Made by a program: the position numbers and the translations under genes. The notes beneath the pieces are model-generated. The model was not told the DNA's origin, did not search any database, and saw only the letters and a list, made by a program, of their open reading frames with translations. From positions 76,282,106 through 76,346,105 of the forward strand of contig OY755243.1 in NCBI GenBank assembly GCA_963576725.1: a DNA stretch of 64,000 nucleotides. The letters run 5' to 3'. This stretch comes from Azorinus chamasolen. Lineage: Eukaryota > Mollusca > Bivalvia > Cardiida > Solecurtidae. This document shows positions 36,701 to 45,034 of this stretch, in pieces. How positions within the stretch are numbered: position 1 is the stretch's first letter; every line of letters starts with the position of its first letter.

Positions 36701-39700
36701 ACCTCACATATACTGTCAAACTGACTAACTTGGTCCCCTTCCTGCACATACCTGTAAATACCATTCACTCTGTTAACCCCTTACCTCATAGGCTATTTTA
36801 GACCCAACCTATTTGAATAAATCTACCGAAAAGGAGCATTTACTAGTGAAAAGTAAAGTTTTGGAATTGTATAGTTTTTTAATGATTGTAATAAATATAG
36901 CATTTGCTCCTATGGAGCAAATGCCCTATTTATCACAATAGTTTCAAAAAATGACTTTTACAGAGACGTCATAAGGCGTCAATATGAGAGTGGGTTAACC
37001 CTTACAACGCTGAATTCTCAAATGGACTATTCCTGATTCAAACAGGTCAAGCTTATGGTGAATATTTTGGAATTTTTCTAAAGAAAAGGATACCATGACA
37101 AACAACGCAGATCCTGATTAGAGGGCTCCTCTAGGAGCTCTGGGTTTACGGACATTAGTGACCCGTATCCCACACTGTAAGGGTTAATCTTGCTGTATAT
37201 CAAGCTGAGTATAACTATTTTTACATTATTTCTGTGCTACATTGACCTACTACCTTTCTTATCCCTTTCCATGATAGAAGAACTGTTTAACCCATTCCTC
37301 CATCGGCTATTTTTTAGATCCAACCTCTTTGAATAAATCTACTGAAAAGGAGCATTAACTAGAGAAAAGGATTTTTTTTATAATTTTGTAATTTGAAACC
37401 ATTGTGATAAATAGAGCATTTGGTCCTATAGGAGCAAATGCTTTATTTATCACAATGGTTTCAACAGGTGACTTTTACAGAGGCGTAGAAAGGCGTATTT
37501 ATGGAGGAAAGGGTTAAAGCTTTTGCAAACAGAGTAGGAGCCATATGACCAGAGTCTGCTCTGTTTGCTTATGAAATGATAAAGTTCGGATTCTATAGTT
37601 TCTGCTACAGCTAGAAAAACTCCTGTGTTCAAATGCTATAATAAATAGCAGCTTATAAATACAGCAAAACCTCCCTATAACGGCCATTAAATTGTGTAAA
37701 TTAGTTGGTATTTAGGGCAGGTGGCTGCTTAAAGCAAGGTGAAAGTAAAACAGAACGCTCCTATAGTTAAGTTCACCTTGCTTTAAGCAGCCACCTGCCT
37801 TTAACACAAAATACTTGATGTAATTTAGTGGCCGTTATAGAGAGGTTTTACTGTAGTCATATAAATATGCCAATATTTCTTACACAAATATTATCAGTGA
37901 AAGAATAATAACAGATTTACTCAGCTGCTTGTAGTATTTTTTTGTGAATAATGTATAACAACTAAAACCCGAAATTAAATATAGAAAAGTAGGTTTTTCA
38001 AAATAAGCTTACTGCAGACAGAATGCAATGCAGAAAGCTCCCCTAGCTTTCTGAATTGCTTTCATTCGGTATTAAGCAACCACCTGTGTACAAAATGCAA
38101 GAAGCTTCTGGAGGTATTTATTAGAGATAATACGGTAATTTTAGGGTTTCTTATTTGGATCTAGAGTTAAGCTGATTGTAAAATGTGTCAATTTGTGAGA
38201 GCTTTCAGTTAAGACAAAGAAGAGTTGGTAAAAAAAATGGGACCAATTGAGCAATGGTACAACCTAGATTGAACACTGCATGATGTGCTTTGACGTAATA
38301 CGAGACGTTTCAAATAAAGACAATCACATTTAGAACTAAATTTTGTAATGTATTCCTCTCGGCCTATATGACTACTTACCACTCCTTGATCTGTACTTCC
38401 CTGATGCCTTCACCAATATCTGATAGAATGAAATTGACTAACTCACAAAGAGGCGCTGAAAAAATAAACATAATATTGCTTACATTAAAATAAGTAATCA
38501 GAATGGGGTCAGCTGTTGTTTCATATGGTCAAACCATTCATACTGAAAAGGTGAGGTTTCTTTGAGCAAACAATAAAGACCATGCAGTAGGGACTTGTCT
38601 GGGGAAGAGCAGAGGCAGATGAGATGCATAAATCAAAAACACAGAGCAACAGATAACTGTGCATACTCACATACTCAAATCGTCATTTCTCCACCAAACC
38701 CTATGATGTGACCACTCTGTAGAATCGTCTCTTTGAGACGATTCTAAAGAGTGGTACCAACATTAGAGTTTGGTGGAGAAATAAAGAAGTTATTCTAGAA
38801 AATGTTTTAAATTATGCATCTTATCTGGAGCTCTGAAAATATTTTCAAGAATAGCTCCTGTATTTCTCCACCAAACCCATTGTTATGACCACTCCTTATA
38901 ATCACCTCTTTGAGATAATTATAAAGAGTGGTCACAATACAATTATGATATATATGATGATTTCAGTATACCGATATGCACCTTTATTAATTGCTGTAGG
39001 AACAGTAAATTAATTTGGGTCTAAACTGAATGCAAATGGGGATGAATGTTACCTTGTATAGCATTTGAATATACATTGTATAATTTCGCCCTGAATATCA
39101 GAATCTGCAAAGATTGGGAGGTTATATAATTTTCCTCTGCTGGACCACTCACATTCAAACATACTTACTATGATTAACCCTTTCCATCATGAATATTAAT
39201 CTAGTTGCAAAAATTAATGACATCATGACTATTAGTTAACATATTTTTTTTATAATGGTACAAACACATAGGATTTTGGTTCTGGCTAAATTGTAGAATT
39301 ATATATATCTATATCATTTCATTAGCAAACACAGCAGACCCTGATCAGACAGAAGGCTCCTATAGGAGCCTTCTAATTTGCTTCTTCTCTATTTGCAAAG
39401 GTGTGAAAAAGCATTTGAATCAAGGAAACTGTTAATGAATTATTATTCTACCAAAGAGACGATTCCAAAGAGTGGACACAACATAGTGTCTAGTGGAGAA
39501 ATAAAGAAGTTACACTTGAGAATATTTTAATTTACGCATCTTATCTGGAGCTCGGACTGTACATCGTAAATGAACAGTGTTTACCTGATGTATGGACACA
39601 TCTGGCTGACGACTGCAAACAACTGGTATTCCTACATTTCCCTAGAACACCAGCAGCACTCCTGTAGGTAAGACTCCTCTTTATTGGCGAGATTCCATGG

Positions 39701-41612
39701 ACATCCTTCAAACGAGAAATGCTATGAATATTTACAGTAAACTCTGGTTGTAATGATATTCACAACACCTTGTTATAAATATACAAGTAGCTATTAGACC
39801 TTTTTTCTGACAAATTTTGGGAAAATGCATTTTACTAATTGGAATTTGTTTTCGTGTATAAAATTCATTTTGGCACAATTTTATTGCATTGTCCCAGAGT
39901 GGGATCTGTACATTAACGGAAGAAAAAAAGGCCTGGCTATATCCAAATATTGTTACAAACATTGTGCAATTTCAAAGTGAATGCTCAGAAAAGACAAATA
40001 AGACCACTGAAATCATCCAAATATTGTTACAAACATTGTGCAATTTCAAAATGAATGCTCACAAAAGACAAATAAAACTATTGAAATCAGATGTAACCTA
40101 TCAATGTAAGCTCTGACAAGTTGTTGAGAATACTTCAGTTTCAGACAGTTGACATTTGTTTACGCTAAATGCTTTGATATTTGTACCAACAGCGATAGCA
40201 ATTACCCCTAGTATCATATGGTATGATTAACCATTACACTTAACACTTTTTCATGCCCTTGCGAACAGAGTAGACTCAGTTCAGGTGGTTCCAGAAGGAG
40301 CTGTCTGATCAAGGTCTGCTCTGTATGCTTATGAAATTATAAAATATCAGATTACAGATTATAAAAATACTAAATTCATCATGTAAACATATGCCATTAT
40401 AAACAAATCAGTCAATAAGTAGTCATAATTTCCTATTTTATGCATAAAGAGTCCACAAGGAAAGGGTTAATGGTCATACAATGTAAGTTCCGTACGAATA
40501 GAAATAAGTACCGTGTACGCTATTCGTACGGGAGTTATTCAATTGTTTTATTCAATAAAGATAGTTATTATTTTAAATTGTTTGTGTTACTTTAATCCGG
40601 GTCGACTAATTAAGTCAGTTTGCAAATGAGGTCATTGATCTACAGTGCGATCTTTAATTATTTGTAATTAATTGGCTTAAAGGTTTAAAACGGATTTAGA
40701 CTTTTAAAATGCATTATTTCCTTGACAAACAACTCCGATTTATCAAAGATACGATTATTGCTTTGAATTAGCTTTGATTATGGAACCTGTCTTTAATCAA
40801 ATCGAATATAATCGTTATTTCATAACTGAAATTAGAACCAATTTTCGACCGGCTCCTTTACTAGTTAATGTAGGTGCATAGGCTAATCTCTAAAATTCCA
40901 GAGAATTTGAGTAATCTATTGCTCTTGTATATAAGCCTCATGTTTAATGGAATCTTTGTCAGCTGTAACTTAACGCTCTATATTAAATCATTAAAACATG
41001 AGCTGGACCGGATCGAAACTGGCGCAAATTGCAACATTATCCGCAGCTTACAAAATCTAATGTTTTCTTGCTGCAAAAACAGAGAAAAGTACAAGTTAAT
41101 ACATGGTATGTGATAAAACCATACAGTGTCATTGACTCCCGTATGAATAGCGTACACGGCACTTATTTCTATTCGTACGGAACTTCCGTACGAATAGCGG
41201 CTGGGGCTATTCGTACGGTACCGTACGAATAGCCACTGCCTTTGTCCTTACCCCCTAAGCAAGCAGAACAGACCCTGATCAGACAGCTCCGACAGGAGCT
41301 GTCTGAGCTGGGTCTACGCTGTTTGCAAAGGCGTGAAAAGGCGTTCGTATAAAGAAAAGGGTTAGGTCGTTTGTATTACAAATCTATTTTACCCCACCCA
41401 CAGGTTTCAATTAAAAAAAATGACCTTCGTTTTTTTGCAATATTGATTTACAGGATCATTATTGCATGACAACTTTTCCACGGTCGATATGCAGGTAGAA
41501 AACCGGCACCTTCAGTCAAGTCATACTTCGTTAGCGATTAATAATCAAGCATTACCTTGTAAAGTGATCCAAAGTTAAGACCAAATACGACTCTACCTAG
41601 TCTTCTCGCCAT
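17441..41612 (-). CDS. DBT: Lipoamide acyltransferase (E2) of branched-chain 2-oxoacid dehydrogenase, whole gene, 11 coding exons
   Basis: Mitochondrial matrix E2 core of the BCKDH complex; it moves branched acyl groups from E1 onto its lipoyl arm and then to CoA in Leu/Ile/Val breakdown. The joined exons give 1482 nt, 493 residues plus TGA (human protein 482). Seen in order: basic presequence (about 1-60), lipoyl domain with the SDKAS motif and lipoyl Lys106 (about 66-140), acidic Ser-rich linker (about 148-173), E3-binding domain (about 176-217), Pro-rich linker, then the catalytic domain from [10 protein letters not shown] (about 250) to the C-terminal LDLK. All ten junctions are GT-AG and keep frame. 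The start ATG has A at -3 and G at +4. Oddity: the active-site motif reads DHRVIEG, with Glu467 where the family has Asp. Introns total about 22.7 kb and are mostly transposon DNA. The gene lies downstream of ATP6V0B on the same strand. Confidence 0.95.
17678..18118. mobile_element. PAL-A MITE truncated by an AACAAGAGCTG repeat
   Basis: In DBT intron 10. PAL-A hairpin 17732-17802 with an altered loop; its right end stops at 17880, where AACAAGAGCTGCATGCAACA starts a repeat also found at 28896. Confidence 0.7.
18120..18310. repeat. Tandem repeat, about 48-bp unit, 3-4 copies
   Basis: Units contain TCTGCTCTGGGTCTTACATT and GCATATGTTTGCCTTCAGGA. It lies about 70 bp beyond the DBT exon 10 donor. 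Confidence 0.85.
18379..18450 (-). CDS. DBT: DBT exon 10
   Basis: Residues 415-438 ([20 protein letters not shown] then GKIQ). Homology requires reading to CAG/GTTTGT at 18379. A nearer GT (CTTG/GTAAAA, exon end 18390) looks at least as strong, but it would shift frame and stop after five codons of exon 11. Confidence 0.9.
18581..18809. mobile_element. PAL-A MITE
   Basis: TTAACCC to GGGTTAA, opposite orientation to the copy at 5728; in DBT intron 9. Confidence 0.85.
18935..19580 (-). repeat. Minisatellite made of the DBT exon 9 donor region
   Basis: About a dozen 32-36 bp units. On the gene strand a unit reads TATCAAACATAGGCTCA, the last codons of exon 9, then GTAAGTAGTGTCTTT, the intron start. 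At least six downstream units keep CTCAGTAAGT or a close variant. Confidence 0.85.
19312..19493. mobile_element. MITE inside the minisatellite
   Basis: Inverted repeat of about 45 bp starting GGGCCGTACATTTAAATGTG, with its complement ending at GGAACAGCCC. A possible 3-bp TGA duplication would fit a PIF/Harbinger-type element (inference). Confidence 0.7.
19563..19754 (-). CDS. DBT: DBT exon 9
   Basis: Residues 351-414, from [20 protein letters not shown] to [13 protein letters not shown]. Phase 0 both sides. The donor (GGCTCA/GTAAGT) is the first of a long series, because the following intron is a minisatellite built from copies of this exon-intron junction. Confidence 0.97.
19869..20003. repeat. 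AACAAGAG-type repeat fragment
   Basis: Opens AACAAGAGATGTTTGTAAAAC with CTGACCTTTGACC; the same family as 32590 and 52484. Confidence 0.5.
20004..20237. mobile_element. PAL-B MITE
   Basis: TTAA-bounded long form, palindrome 20131-20198; in DBT intron 8, 55 bp from exon 8. Confidence 0.8.
20292..20369 (-). CDS. DBT: DBT exon 8
   Basis: Residues 325-350: [19 protein letters not shown] followed by CENITYK, strongly conserved in the DBT catalytic domain. Acceptor TTTTATAG, donor ACAAG/GTAAGC, phase 0 both sides. Confidence 0.97.
20398..21979. mobile_element. G-type MITE host carrying two insertions
   Basis: ACCCTTTGAATGC start, arms AGATCAGGTGGCTCCTGAA / TTCAGATCTGCACTGTTTG, GAATATTCAGCATTCAGAG end. 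Split by PAL-A (20459-20659, TTAA on both sides) and by the element at 20735. Confidence 0.7.
20735..21939 (+). mobile_element. SINE-like CAAGAGGGCC element, 1.2 kb, 14-bp target duplication
   Basis: Flanked by AGTGATGAATCATT at 20721-20734 and 21940-21953. A-rich left end, CAAGAGGGCCAGAATGGCCC, six tandem units of about 165 bp (each with GAAGATTTTCAAAG and CCAATTTTGACCCC), a GACGAC run, GGTGAGCT end and A tail. The duplication length suggests LINE-type integration. Confidence 0.85.
22629..22700 (+). repeat. Degenerate tRNA-like segment
   Basis: A-box TGGTGTAAAGG; no good B-box. Followed by a long A run. Confidence 0.35.
24126..24200 (+). repeat. tRNA-like SINE head
   Basis: A-box TGGTGTAGGGG, B-box-like GTTTGATCC. 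About 85% like the copy at 24533 by eye. Confidence 0.55.
24533..24605 (+). repeat. tRNA-like SINE head, second copy
   Basis: A-box TGGTCTAAGGG, B-box-like GTACGATCC. A T run of over 30 bases lies at 24747-24780. Confidence 0.55.
25240..25505. repeat. Local repeats around ATTTCAGATGTTTGGACAG
   Basis: Three imperfect copies of a 60-80 bp segment ending in CAGTCAGAGATT.GTATGTC. An A-rich tract lies at 25768-25805. Confidence 0.65.
26240..26335 (-). repeat. tRNA-like SINE head, minus strand
   Basis: GCGGTGGTCTAGTGTAACAC then GCTCAAATTCC, resembling molluscan tRNA-derived SINEs. Confidence 0.45.
26479..27389. repeat. 911-bp direct repeat, copy 1
   Basis: Matches 27910-28820 at a constant offset of 1431 bp, with about six substitutions noticed by eye and no net indel. 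Includes a minisatellite. Confidence 0.9.
27003..27175. repeat. GC-rich minisatellite, alternating 31- and 30-bp units
   Basis: Five units of GGAG(G)TGGCCATGGGGATT plus GGACCCCAGGCC, flanked by degenerate half units. Open in several frames only because units lack stops. Confidence 0.9.
27910..28820. repeat. 911-bp direct repeat, copy 2
   Basis: Second copy, with the same minisatellite at 28434-28606. The 520 bp between the copies are unique except for the 56-bp segment at 27517. Confidence 0.9.
28896..29200. repeat. AACAAGAGCTG-type repeat
   Basis: AACAAGAGCTGCGTGCAGCG, with GGGCCATAACTCC and TGAAGTTTCATGTTGATACC; same family as 17881. Confidence 0.65.
29231..29685. mobile_element. Two PAL-B MITEs sharing one TTAA
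   Basis: 29231-29481 is full length with palindrome 29374-29440; the next begins at the same TTAA (29478) and has a shortened apex. Confidence 0.8.
29895..30157. mobile_element. PAL-B MITE next to DBT exon 7 donor
   Basis: Diverged palindrome at about 29935-30000 with a duplicated right arm; ends 33 bp from the exon. Confidence 0.75.
30190..30497 (-). CDS. DBT: DBT exon 7, linker and start of catalytic domain
   Basis: Residues 222-324. A Pro/Ala-rich swinging linker is followed by [14 protein letters not shown] and the [12 protein letters not shown] segment of the acyltransferase domain. Acceptor TTTAG, donor TTAAG/GTAAGT, phase 1 in and 0 out. It has a PAL-B element within about 60 bp on each side. 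Confidence 0.97.
30553..30802. mobile_element. PAL-B MITE next to DBT exon 7 acceptor
   Basis: Full length, near-perfect palindrome 30693-30762 with apex at 30722-30735. Confidence 0.85.
31025..31295. mobile_element. Partial PAL-B MITEs
   Basis: A short palindrome (31050-31095) then, from the TTAA at about 31128, a PAL-B right half ending AAAGGGTTTAA. 30803-31024 is plain. Confidence 0.6.
31343..31704. mobile_element. TA-type MITE carrying a PAL-C core
   Basis: Ends CAGTGCTCCCTCCCTACAAC / GTTGTAGAGAGGGAGCACTG with TA on both sides; a perfect PAL-C hairpin at 31466-31560 lies inside. 31705-32195 is otherwise plain. Confidence 0.8.
32196..32289 (-). CDS. DBT: DBT exon 6, rest of E3-binding domain
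   Basis: Residues 191-221 and part of 222. [20 protein letters not shown] completes the E3-binding fold. Acceptor CTTGCAG, donor CGAG/GTATTA, phase 0 in and 1 out. Confidence 0.96.
32367..32868. mobile_element. PAL-B MITE interrupted near its end by an AACAAGAG repeat
   Basis: PAL-B palindrome 32495-32562; the repeat AACAAGAGTGTGTTTGTAAA to GGAGGGCATTAAA (about 32590-32862) sits just before the AGGTTAA end. Confidence 0.75.
33160..33342. mobile_element. PAL-B MITE lacking its right arm
   Basis: TTAACCC start and left flank intact; the hairpin is lost after GACCCTGATC. 32869-33159 shows nothing recognisable. Confidence 0.75.
33495..33625 (-). CDS. DBT: DBT exon 5, acidic Ser linker and start of E3-binding domain
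   Basis: Residues 147-190. A flexible linker of alternating Ser and Asp/Glu is followed by [15 protein letters not shown], the first helix of the peripheral-subunit (E3) binding domain. Phase 1 in and 0 out; donor AATAAG/GTATTT. Confidence 0.96.
33663..33867. mobile_element. PAL-B MITE
   Basis: Reverse orientation, palindrome 33702-33770; begins 38 bp upstream of the DBT exon 5 acceptor. Confidence 0.7.
33870..34115. repeat. Imperfect tandem pair, about 150-bp unit
   Basis: Both units contain AAATCA.GGGCAC.TAACTC and GATTTTGCC.ATAATCAA. SINE-like. Confidence 0.6.
34254..35296. mobile_element. PAL-A MITE carrying a TA transposon
   Basis: PAL-A left part 34254-34353 and right part 35202-35296, bounded by TTAA. 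Confidence 0.75.
34356..35199. mobile_element. TA-type transposon, 844 bp, with a nested PAL-B-like palindrome
   Basis: CAGTATAACCTCTGTTATCC start, GGTTATACTG end, TA on both sides; subterminal repeats of GGTTAAGAG and CCGGTTAAC. A PAL-B/G-like palindrome at about 34548-34613. No transposase. Confidence 0.8.
35497..35880. mobile_element. PAL-A MITE (35497-35725) and PAL-B remnant
   Basis: PAL-A with a perfect hairpin at 35550-35620; then PAL-B arms at about 35778-35845. Confidence 0.75.
36020..36214. mobile_element. PAL-C MITE
   Basis: Complete, hairpin at about 36085-36170. Confidence 0.8.
36362..36557. mobile_element. PAL-C MITE abutting DBT exon 4
   Basis: Hairpin 36410-36500; the end GGGCCTCTG is 10 bp from the exon 4 donor. 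A diverged PAL-C fragment precedes it at 36290-36355. Confidence 0.75.
36567..36751 (-). CDS. DBT: DBT exon 4, lipoyl domain with lipoyl-lysine
   Basis: Residues 85-147. It holds [18 protein letters not shown], with Lys106 the expected lipoylation site, and the [10 protein letters not shown] end of the domain. Acceptor TTTACAG, donor ACAG/GTAAAT. A PAL-C element ends 10 bp beyond the donor and a PAL-A begins 22 bp before the acceptor. Confidence 0.97.
36773..36998. mobile_element. PAL-A MITE upstream of DBT exon 4
   Basis: TTAACCCC to GGGTTAA, diverged hairpin; 22 bp from the acceptor. Confidence 0.8.
36995..37187. mobile_element. G-type MITE sharing TTAA with the preceding PAL-A
   Basis: TTAACCCTTACAACGCTGAA to CACACTGTAAGGGTTAA, small hairpin at 37120-37140. 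Confidence 0.75.
37287..37517. mobile_element. PAL-A MITE
   Basis: Hairpin 37392-37463, one mismatch at CATTTGGTCC. Confidence 0.85.
37518..37910. mobile_element. PAL-B remnant carrying PAL-D (37662-37853)
   Basis: PAL-D: CAGCAAAACCTCCC to GGTTTTACTG with TA on both sides; apex partly deleted after GCTCCTATAG. Confidence 0.75.
38000..38140. mobile_element. PAL-E core remnant
   Basis: Diverged palindrome around AGAAAGCTCCCCTAGCTTTCT. 38141-38379 is plain. Confidence 0.55.
38380..38455 (-). CDS. DBT: DBT exon 3, start of the lipoyl domain
   Basis: Residues 60-84 and part of 85. It contains the invariant [11 protein letters not shown] motif that opens the DBT lipoyl domain. Acceptor TTTTTTCAG, donor GAGTG/GTAAGT, phase 1 in and 2 out; the split codon completes Trp85. 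Confidence 0.95.
38642..39000. mobile_element. Two adjoining PAL-C MITEs
   Basis: First 38642-38835, complete; the second starts at its end and has a diverged hairpin at 38865-38945. Confidence 0.75.
39174..39557. mobile_element. PAL-B MITE (39174-39435) and PAL-C right half
   Basis: PAL-B palindrome 39330-39395 with an AGAAGG insertion before GCTCC; the PAL-C right half ends about 30 bp from DBT exon 2. Confidence 0.7.
39585..39705 (-). CDS. DBT: DBT exon 2
   Basis: Residues 20-59, the rest of the Arg/Ser/Cys-rich presequence. Acceptor TTTGAAG, donor CATCAG/GTAAAC, phase 0 in and phase 1 out. An upstream AG, 17 bases earlier, would put a stop in frame. The presequence is not conserved between phyla, so support is from splice signals and frame only. 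A PAL-C remnant ends about 30 bp past the donor. Confidence 0.75.
39940..40085. repeat. Tandem duplication, about 75-bp unit
   Basis: Two copies around CAAATATTGTTACAAACATT and GTGCAATTTCAAA.TGAATGC. Confidence 0.8.
40240..40470. mobile_element. PAL-B MITE
   Basis: Reverse orientation, diverged palindrome 40262-40328, GGAAAGGGTTAA end. Confidence 0.7.
40485..41185. mobile_element. DNA element with 51-bp terminal inverted repeats
   Basis: 40485-40535 and 41135-41185 are complementary with two mismatches, starting AAGTTCCGTACGAATAG. No transposase. Further TTCGTACGG/CCGTACGAA palindromes follow to 41233. Confidence 0.85.
41240..41366. mobile_element. PAL-B MITE, right portion
   Basis: Palindrome 41260-41328 and AAAAGGGTTAG end; 41367-41555 is plain. 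Confidence 0.75.
41556..41612 (-). CDS. DBT: DBT exon 1 (start codon)
   Basis: Residues 1-19, an Arg-rich, acid-free N-terminus ([10 protein letters not shown]...) typical of a mitochondrial presequence. It ends in AAG before GTAATG, phase 0. I chose this ATG because it has good context, a clean donor and in-frame joining to exon 2. There is little conservation to test it against, so it is less certain than the later exons. Confidence 0.75.
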
Positions 41613-42214
41613 TTTGGTATCACTAAAACACGGGCTTTGCGGGGGTTTGGGTATGCGGGATTTATTTCACAAAAATGTAATGCGTATCAATAATCATTCA
41701 CACAAACACAGATATATCTACTTGACTTTATATGATCCAATGACTGGAATATGTAAGTACATGTAATGCAATTTGGCCCCAGGAATTATACAGTAGTCCA
41801 TGTCCAGGAATATAAAACTACTGAGTGTGAGATCATTCTCAAGTATCTGCCAGCTAGGCCCTAAGGTTATACAGCTTAAAATAAACTCCACTCGGAAACG
41901 AACTCCATACTCGGACTGTTCTCAGCGGAGAATCTTACTCAGACCGAGGTCATAAAACTTATTGAGGTTGTTCTCAGCCGAGAAAATTTTGGAGTCGGTT
42001 TCTTTATTTGCACAAGCGTCTGCTTTACAAGCTACATTCGGTTTTGTGATATATGTGCTCTCTGATCTAGGTCTACACGGTTTACAAATGACAGTGCACT
42101 TGTTACCTGTATTCAGGGAGTAAACTCAATGTATAAATTTTATGGTGGTAGTAATTAATTAAAGCATGATATACAAATGTATATTCCTATTCTTTAGTTC
42201 TTTTACATAAAATT
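41613..42214. other. DBT 5' flank, no recognised element
   Basis: Presumed DBT promoter region. I see no TATA or strong binding-site motif. A G-type arm remnant lies at about 42058-42110. Confidence 0.4.
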
Positions 42215-42460
42215 GAAAAACACTTTGATATTCATGCATGCAAGAAATAATGGTATCATGAATATTAATTAGATTTATGTTTATGTTGGCATGTGAACAC
42301 TGGAATTTTTGGAAATGGTAGAAACTGTAGAATGATCAATCATATCTATTTCATAAGCAAACAGACCAGGCCCTGATCAGAGAGCTCCAACTGGAGTTGC
42401 CTGATCTGGGTCTACTCTGTTTGCAACGTAGAAAGGCGTATTTATGGAGTAAAGGGTTAA
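42215..42460. mobile_element. PAL-B MITE
   Basis: Palindrome 42357-42424 with loop CCAACTGG; GAGTAAAGGGTTAA end. Confidence 0.8.
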
Positions 42461-42764
42461 GACAAACAAAACTGGGACACAAGAGTCTTTAAAAAGGGAG
42501 TTAGTAAGTATAACAAAACCATATTCTTTTCTGGATTTCTTTACTATATATACATATACTAACTATACAACTTCCCAGGTAATTACATAAAACAAACACA
42601 AAATGATGTGATCTGACCATAAGAATGACAAATTGCCTAAAAGGCTTGCAAAAACCAGCCTGTTGTTTCTGTTGGGTTGGTATTTTTGGGTTACATTAGT
42701 CAAGATTCCAATCGACCCTTCACAGTCCTGAATCTGATTTTTTTTCTTTGTGTAATTCCAAAAA

Positions 42765-43210
42765 AATCAAGGTGTCAAACAGGCTTGATTTTCCAGAAAG
42801 TCATGGTGTCAAACAGACTTGATCCTCCAGATGAGATGTCAAATGACTCAGCATCTCATCAGCAGGCGCGTAGCTAGCGATATGCACTTATGTACGTGTG
42901 TAAGATCAATCTCAAAAGCGAAAACATTATTATGGCCAAAAATCAAAGTCTAAGTGGGTAAGACTTTGATAAACGTTCGGTCTTGGCATGTTGGCTTGAA
43001 TCCATTCTCTCATACTGACGTCTCTGTAAAAGTCACCTTTTCAAACCATTGTGATAAATAGAGCATTTGCTCCAAAAGGAGCAAATGCTCTATTCATAAC
43101 AATGGTTTCAAAACTACACAATTCTAAATTTTCTAGGGGGAGCATGCCCCCGGACCCCTATAGCCACGGACAGTGCGTACATTACATTTGGATTCAGCTA
43201 CGCTCCAGAT
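42765..43210. mobile_element. B' fragment, then repeat with an embedded PAL-A core
   Basis: B' arms at about 42780-42862; then AGGCGCGTAGCTAGCG to GGGGGAGCATGCCCCCGGAC (also seen near 57000-57440), in which a PAL-A hairpin (43030-43112) replaces the middle. Confidence 0.6.
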
Positions 43211-43324
43211 TAGGATCCAAACTACAAATTCATCCACAGCATGCCAAAAGCGTTAACAAATGAATATAAGATAAGTTTGTTGTAAATATATGCCACTGGT
43301 CAACAGTACAACATCACAACAAAT

Positions 43325-43576
43325 TTAACCCTTTCCCTGTTGAATATTCATGTAAAGAAATCATGACATCATGAATACTTATTAGCCAAATATTTATAAT
43401 GGAATGAAGAACACACCAAGTTTTGGTATTACCAAAAACTGTAATCAGATCTATTATAATTTCTTAAGCAAACAGAGCAGACCCTGATCAGATGGCTCCT
43501 ACAGGTGCTGTCTGATATAGGTCTACTCTGCTGGCAAAGGCATGAAAAAGCGTTTAAATATGATGGAAAGGGTTAA
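43325..43576. mobile_element. PAL-B MITE
   Basis: TTAA-bounded, palindrome 43468-43536. Confidence 0.8.
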
Positions 43577-43712
43577 CATTACATTGTGACCTACAAACAC
43601 AAACTTTGTAATTTAACAATGTGATAAGCACAAGATGTTTATAGTAAATATATCTGCTGCTGCATTTAGTCCTGTATCTATTGTGCAAATTTTGTCAGAC
43701 TGGCTTACTGGC

Positions 43713-43964
43713 TTAACCCTTTCCCTGTTCTTTGTTTATTCCAAAATTTCAATACCTACCGAGTAATCATGTACAGAATAGTTATAATGAAATATGGAAG
43801 TTGAAACATTGTAGCCATTTTAAGAAACTAATGAAAAAGATCTATCAATTTCCATTAACATACAGAGCAGATCCTAATCAGATAGCTCCTATAGGAGCCG
43901 TCTGATCTGGGTCTACTCTGTTTGCAAGAGTATGAAAAGGCCTATATATCAAGGAAAGGGTTGA
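43713..43964. mobile_element. PAL-B MITE
   Basis: Long form with apex GCTCCTATAGGAGC near 43887. Confidence 0.8.
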
Positions 43965-44167
43965 TAACTGCATTCATAAGATAAAACTGGCTCAAACAAA
44001 GTGCTAGTTTGCTATAAATATTTCTTTTATATACATGTATATATAAATATTGAGACAATTAAAGGATGTTCATACCTAGAGGGATGCATTAACTGTCTCA
44101 GGCAACAAAAATGTGACCATCTATGTAACAAACATTACATTAACAAATAACAACAGTCATGGTTGCT

Positions 44168-44419
44168 TTATCCCTTTACTCCATGAATATTCATGTAAGA
44201 AATAATGAGCATCACGAATACTAATTAGATAACTGTTAAAATAGCACTAGAATACTGGAATTTTCGGTCATATTAAAAACTATACAATCATATCTATATC
44301 ATGTCATAAGGAAACAGAGCAGACCCTGATCAGACGACTTCTACAGGAGCCGTCTGATCTGAGTCTACTCTGTTTGCAAAGAAAAGTGTAGAAAAGCGTA
44401 TTTATGGAGTAAAGGGTTA
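44168..44419. mobile_element. PAL-B MITE
   Basis: Palindrome 44311-44379, GAGTAAAGGGTTAT end. Confidence 0.8.
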
Positions 44420-44465
44420 TACAACACAAAAACATTATTTCATATTTTCTTCAACTGAAGCATCT

Positions 44466-44745
44466 AAGTATTTTTTTATACTTGGTTAGTACAGAACCTG
44501 TATGGATCAACAATTTACCAAAACTGTATGTAGCTGGGAATGAATTGGGCATCCAGCTGAATGAAAGAAATGAATGCATGTAGTCTTTGCCGAAAACACA
44601 ACTAACACTTTTTTTGTAATTGGTTAGTACAAAACCTGTAGTGTTCAACAATTCATCAAAATTATATGTAGCTGGCAATGCATTGGTCATCCAGCTGAAT
44701 GATGGCAATGAATGCATATATTCTTTGCCGAAAACACAACTACAT
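44466..44745. repeat. Tandem duplication, about 138-bp unit
   Basis: Two diverged copies containing TTGGTTAGTAC and CATCCAGCTGAATGA, CTTTGCCGAAAACACAACTA. Confidence 0.85.
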
Positions 44746-44832
44746 GTAAGAGATAACCCTTACTGTGCGGGACACGAGTCACTATTGTCCTTTGCAAACA
44801 ATGTAGACCCAGATGAGAGGCTCCTAGAGGAT

Positions 44833-45034
44833 TAACCCTTTACCTGTTCAATATTCATGTAAGAAATAATGACATCATGAGTATTTATAAGCTGATTCTA
44901 CAGTTTCTGCAAGGGTACGTAAAAAATCCTCTTGTTCATAATGCCATTATAAAAATTCAGCTAATTAATATTCTAATATTCATACAATAAATGCATTCAT
45001 TATTTTTTACATGAATATTCATTGGGTGATGGAT
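44833..45034. mobile_element. PAL-B MITE without its hairpin
   Basis: Both outer flanks (GAATATTC motifs) remain, but the central palindrome is deleted. Confidence 0.65.
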
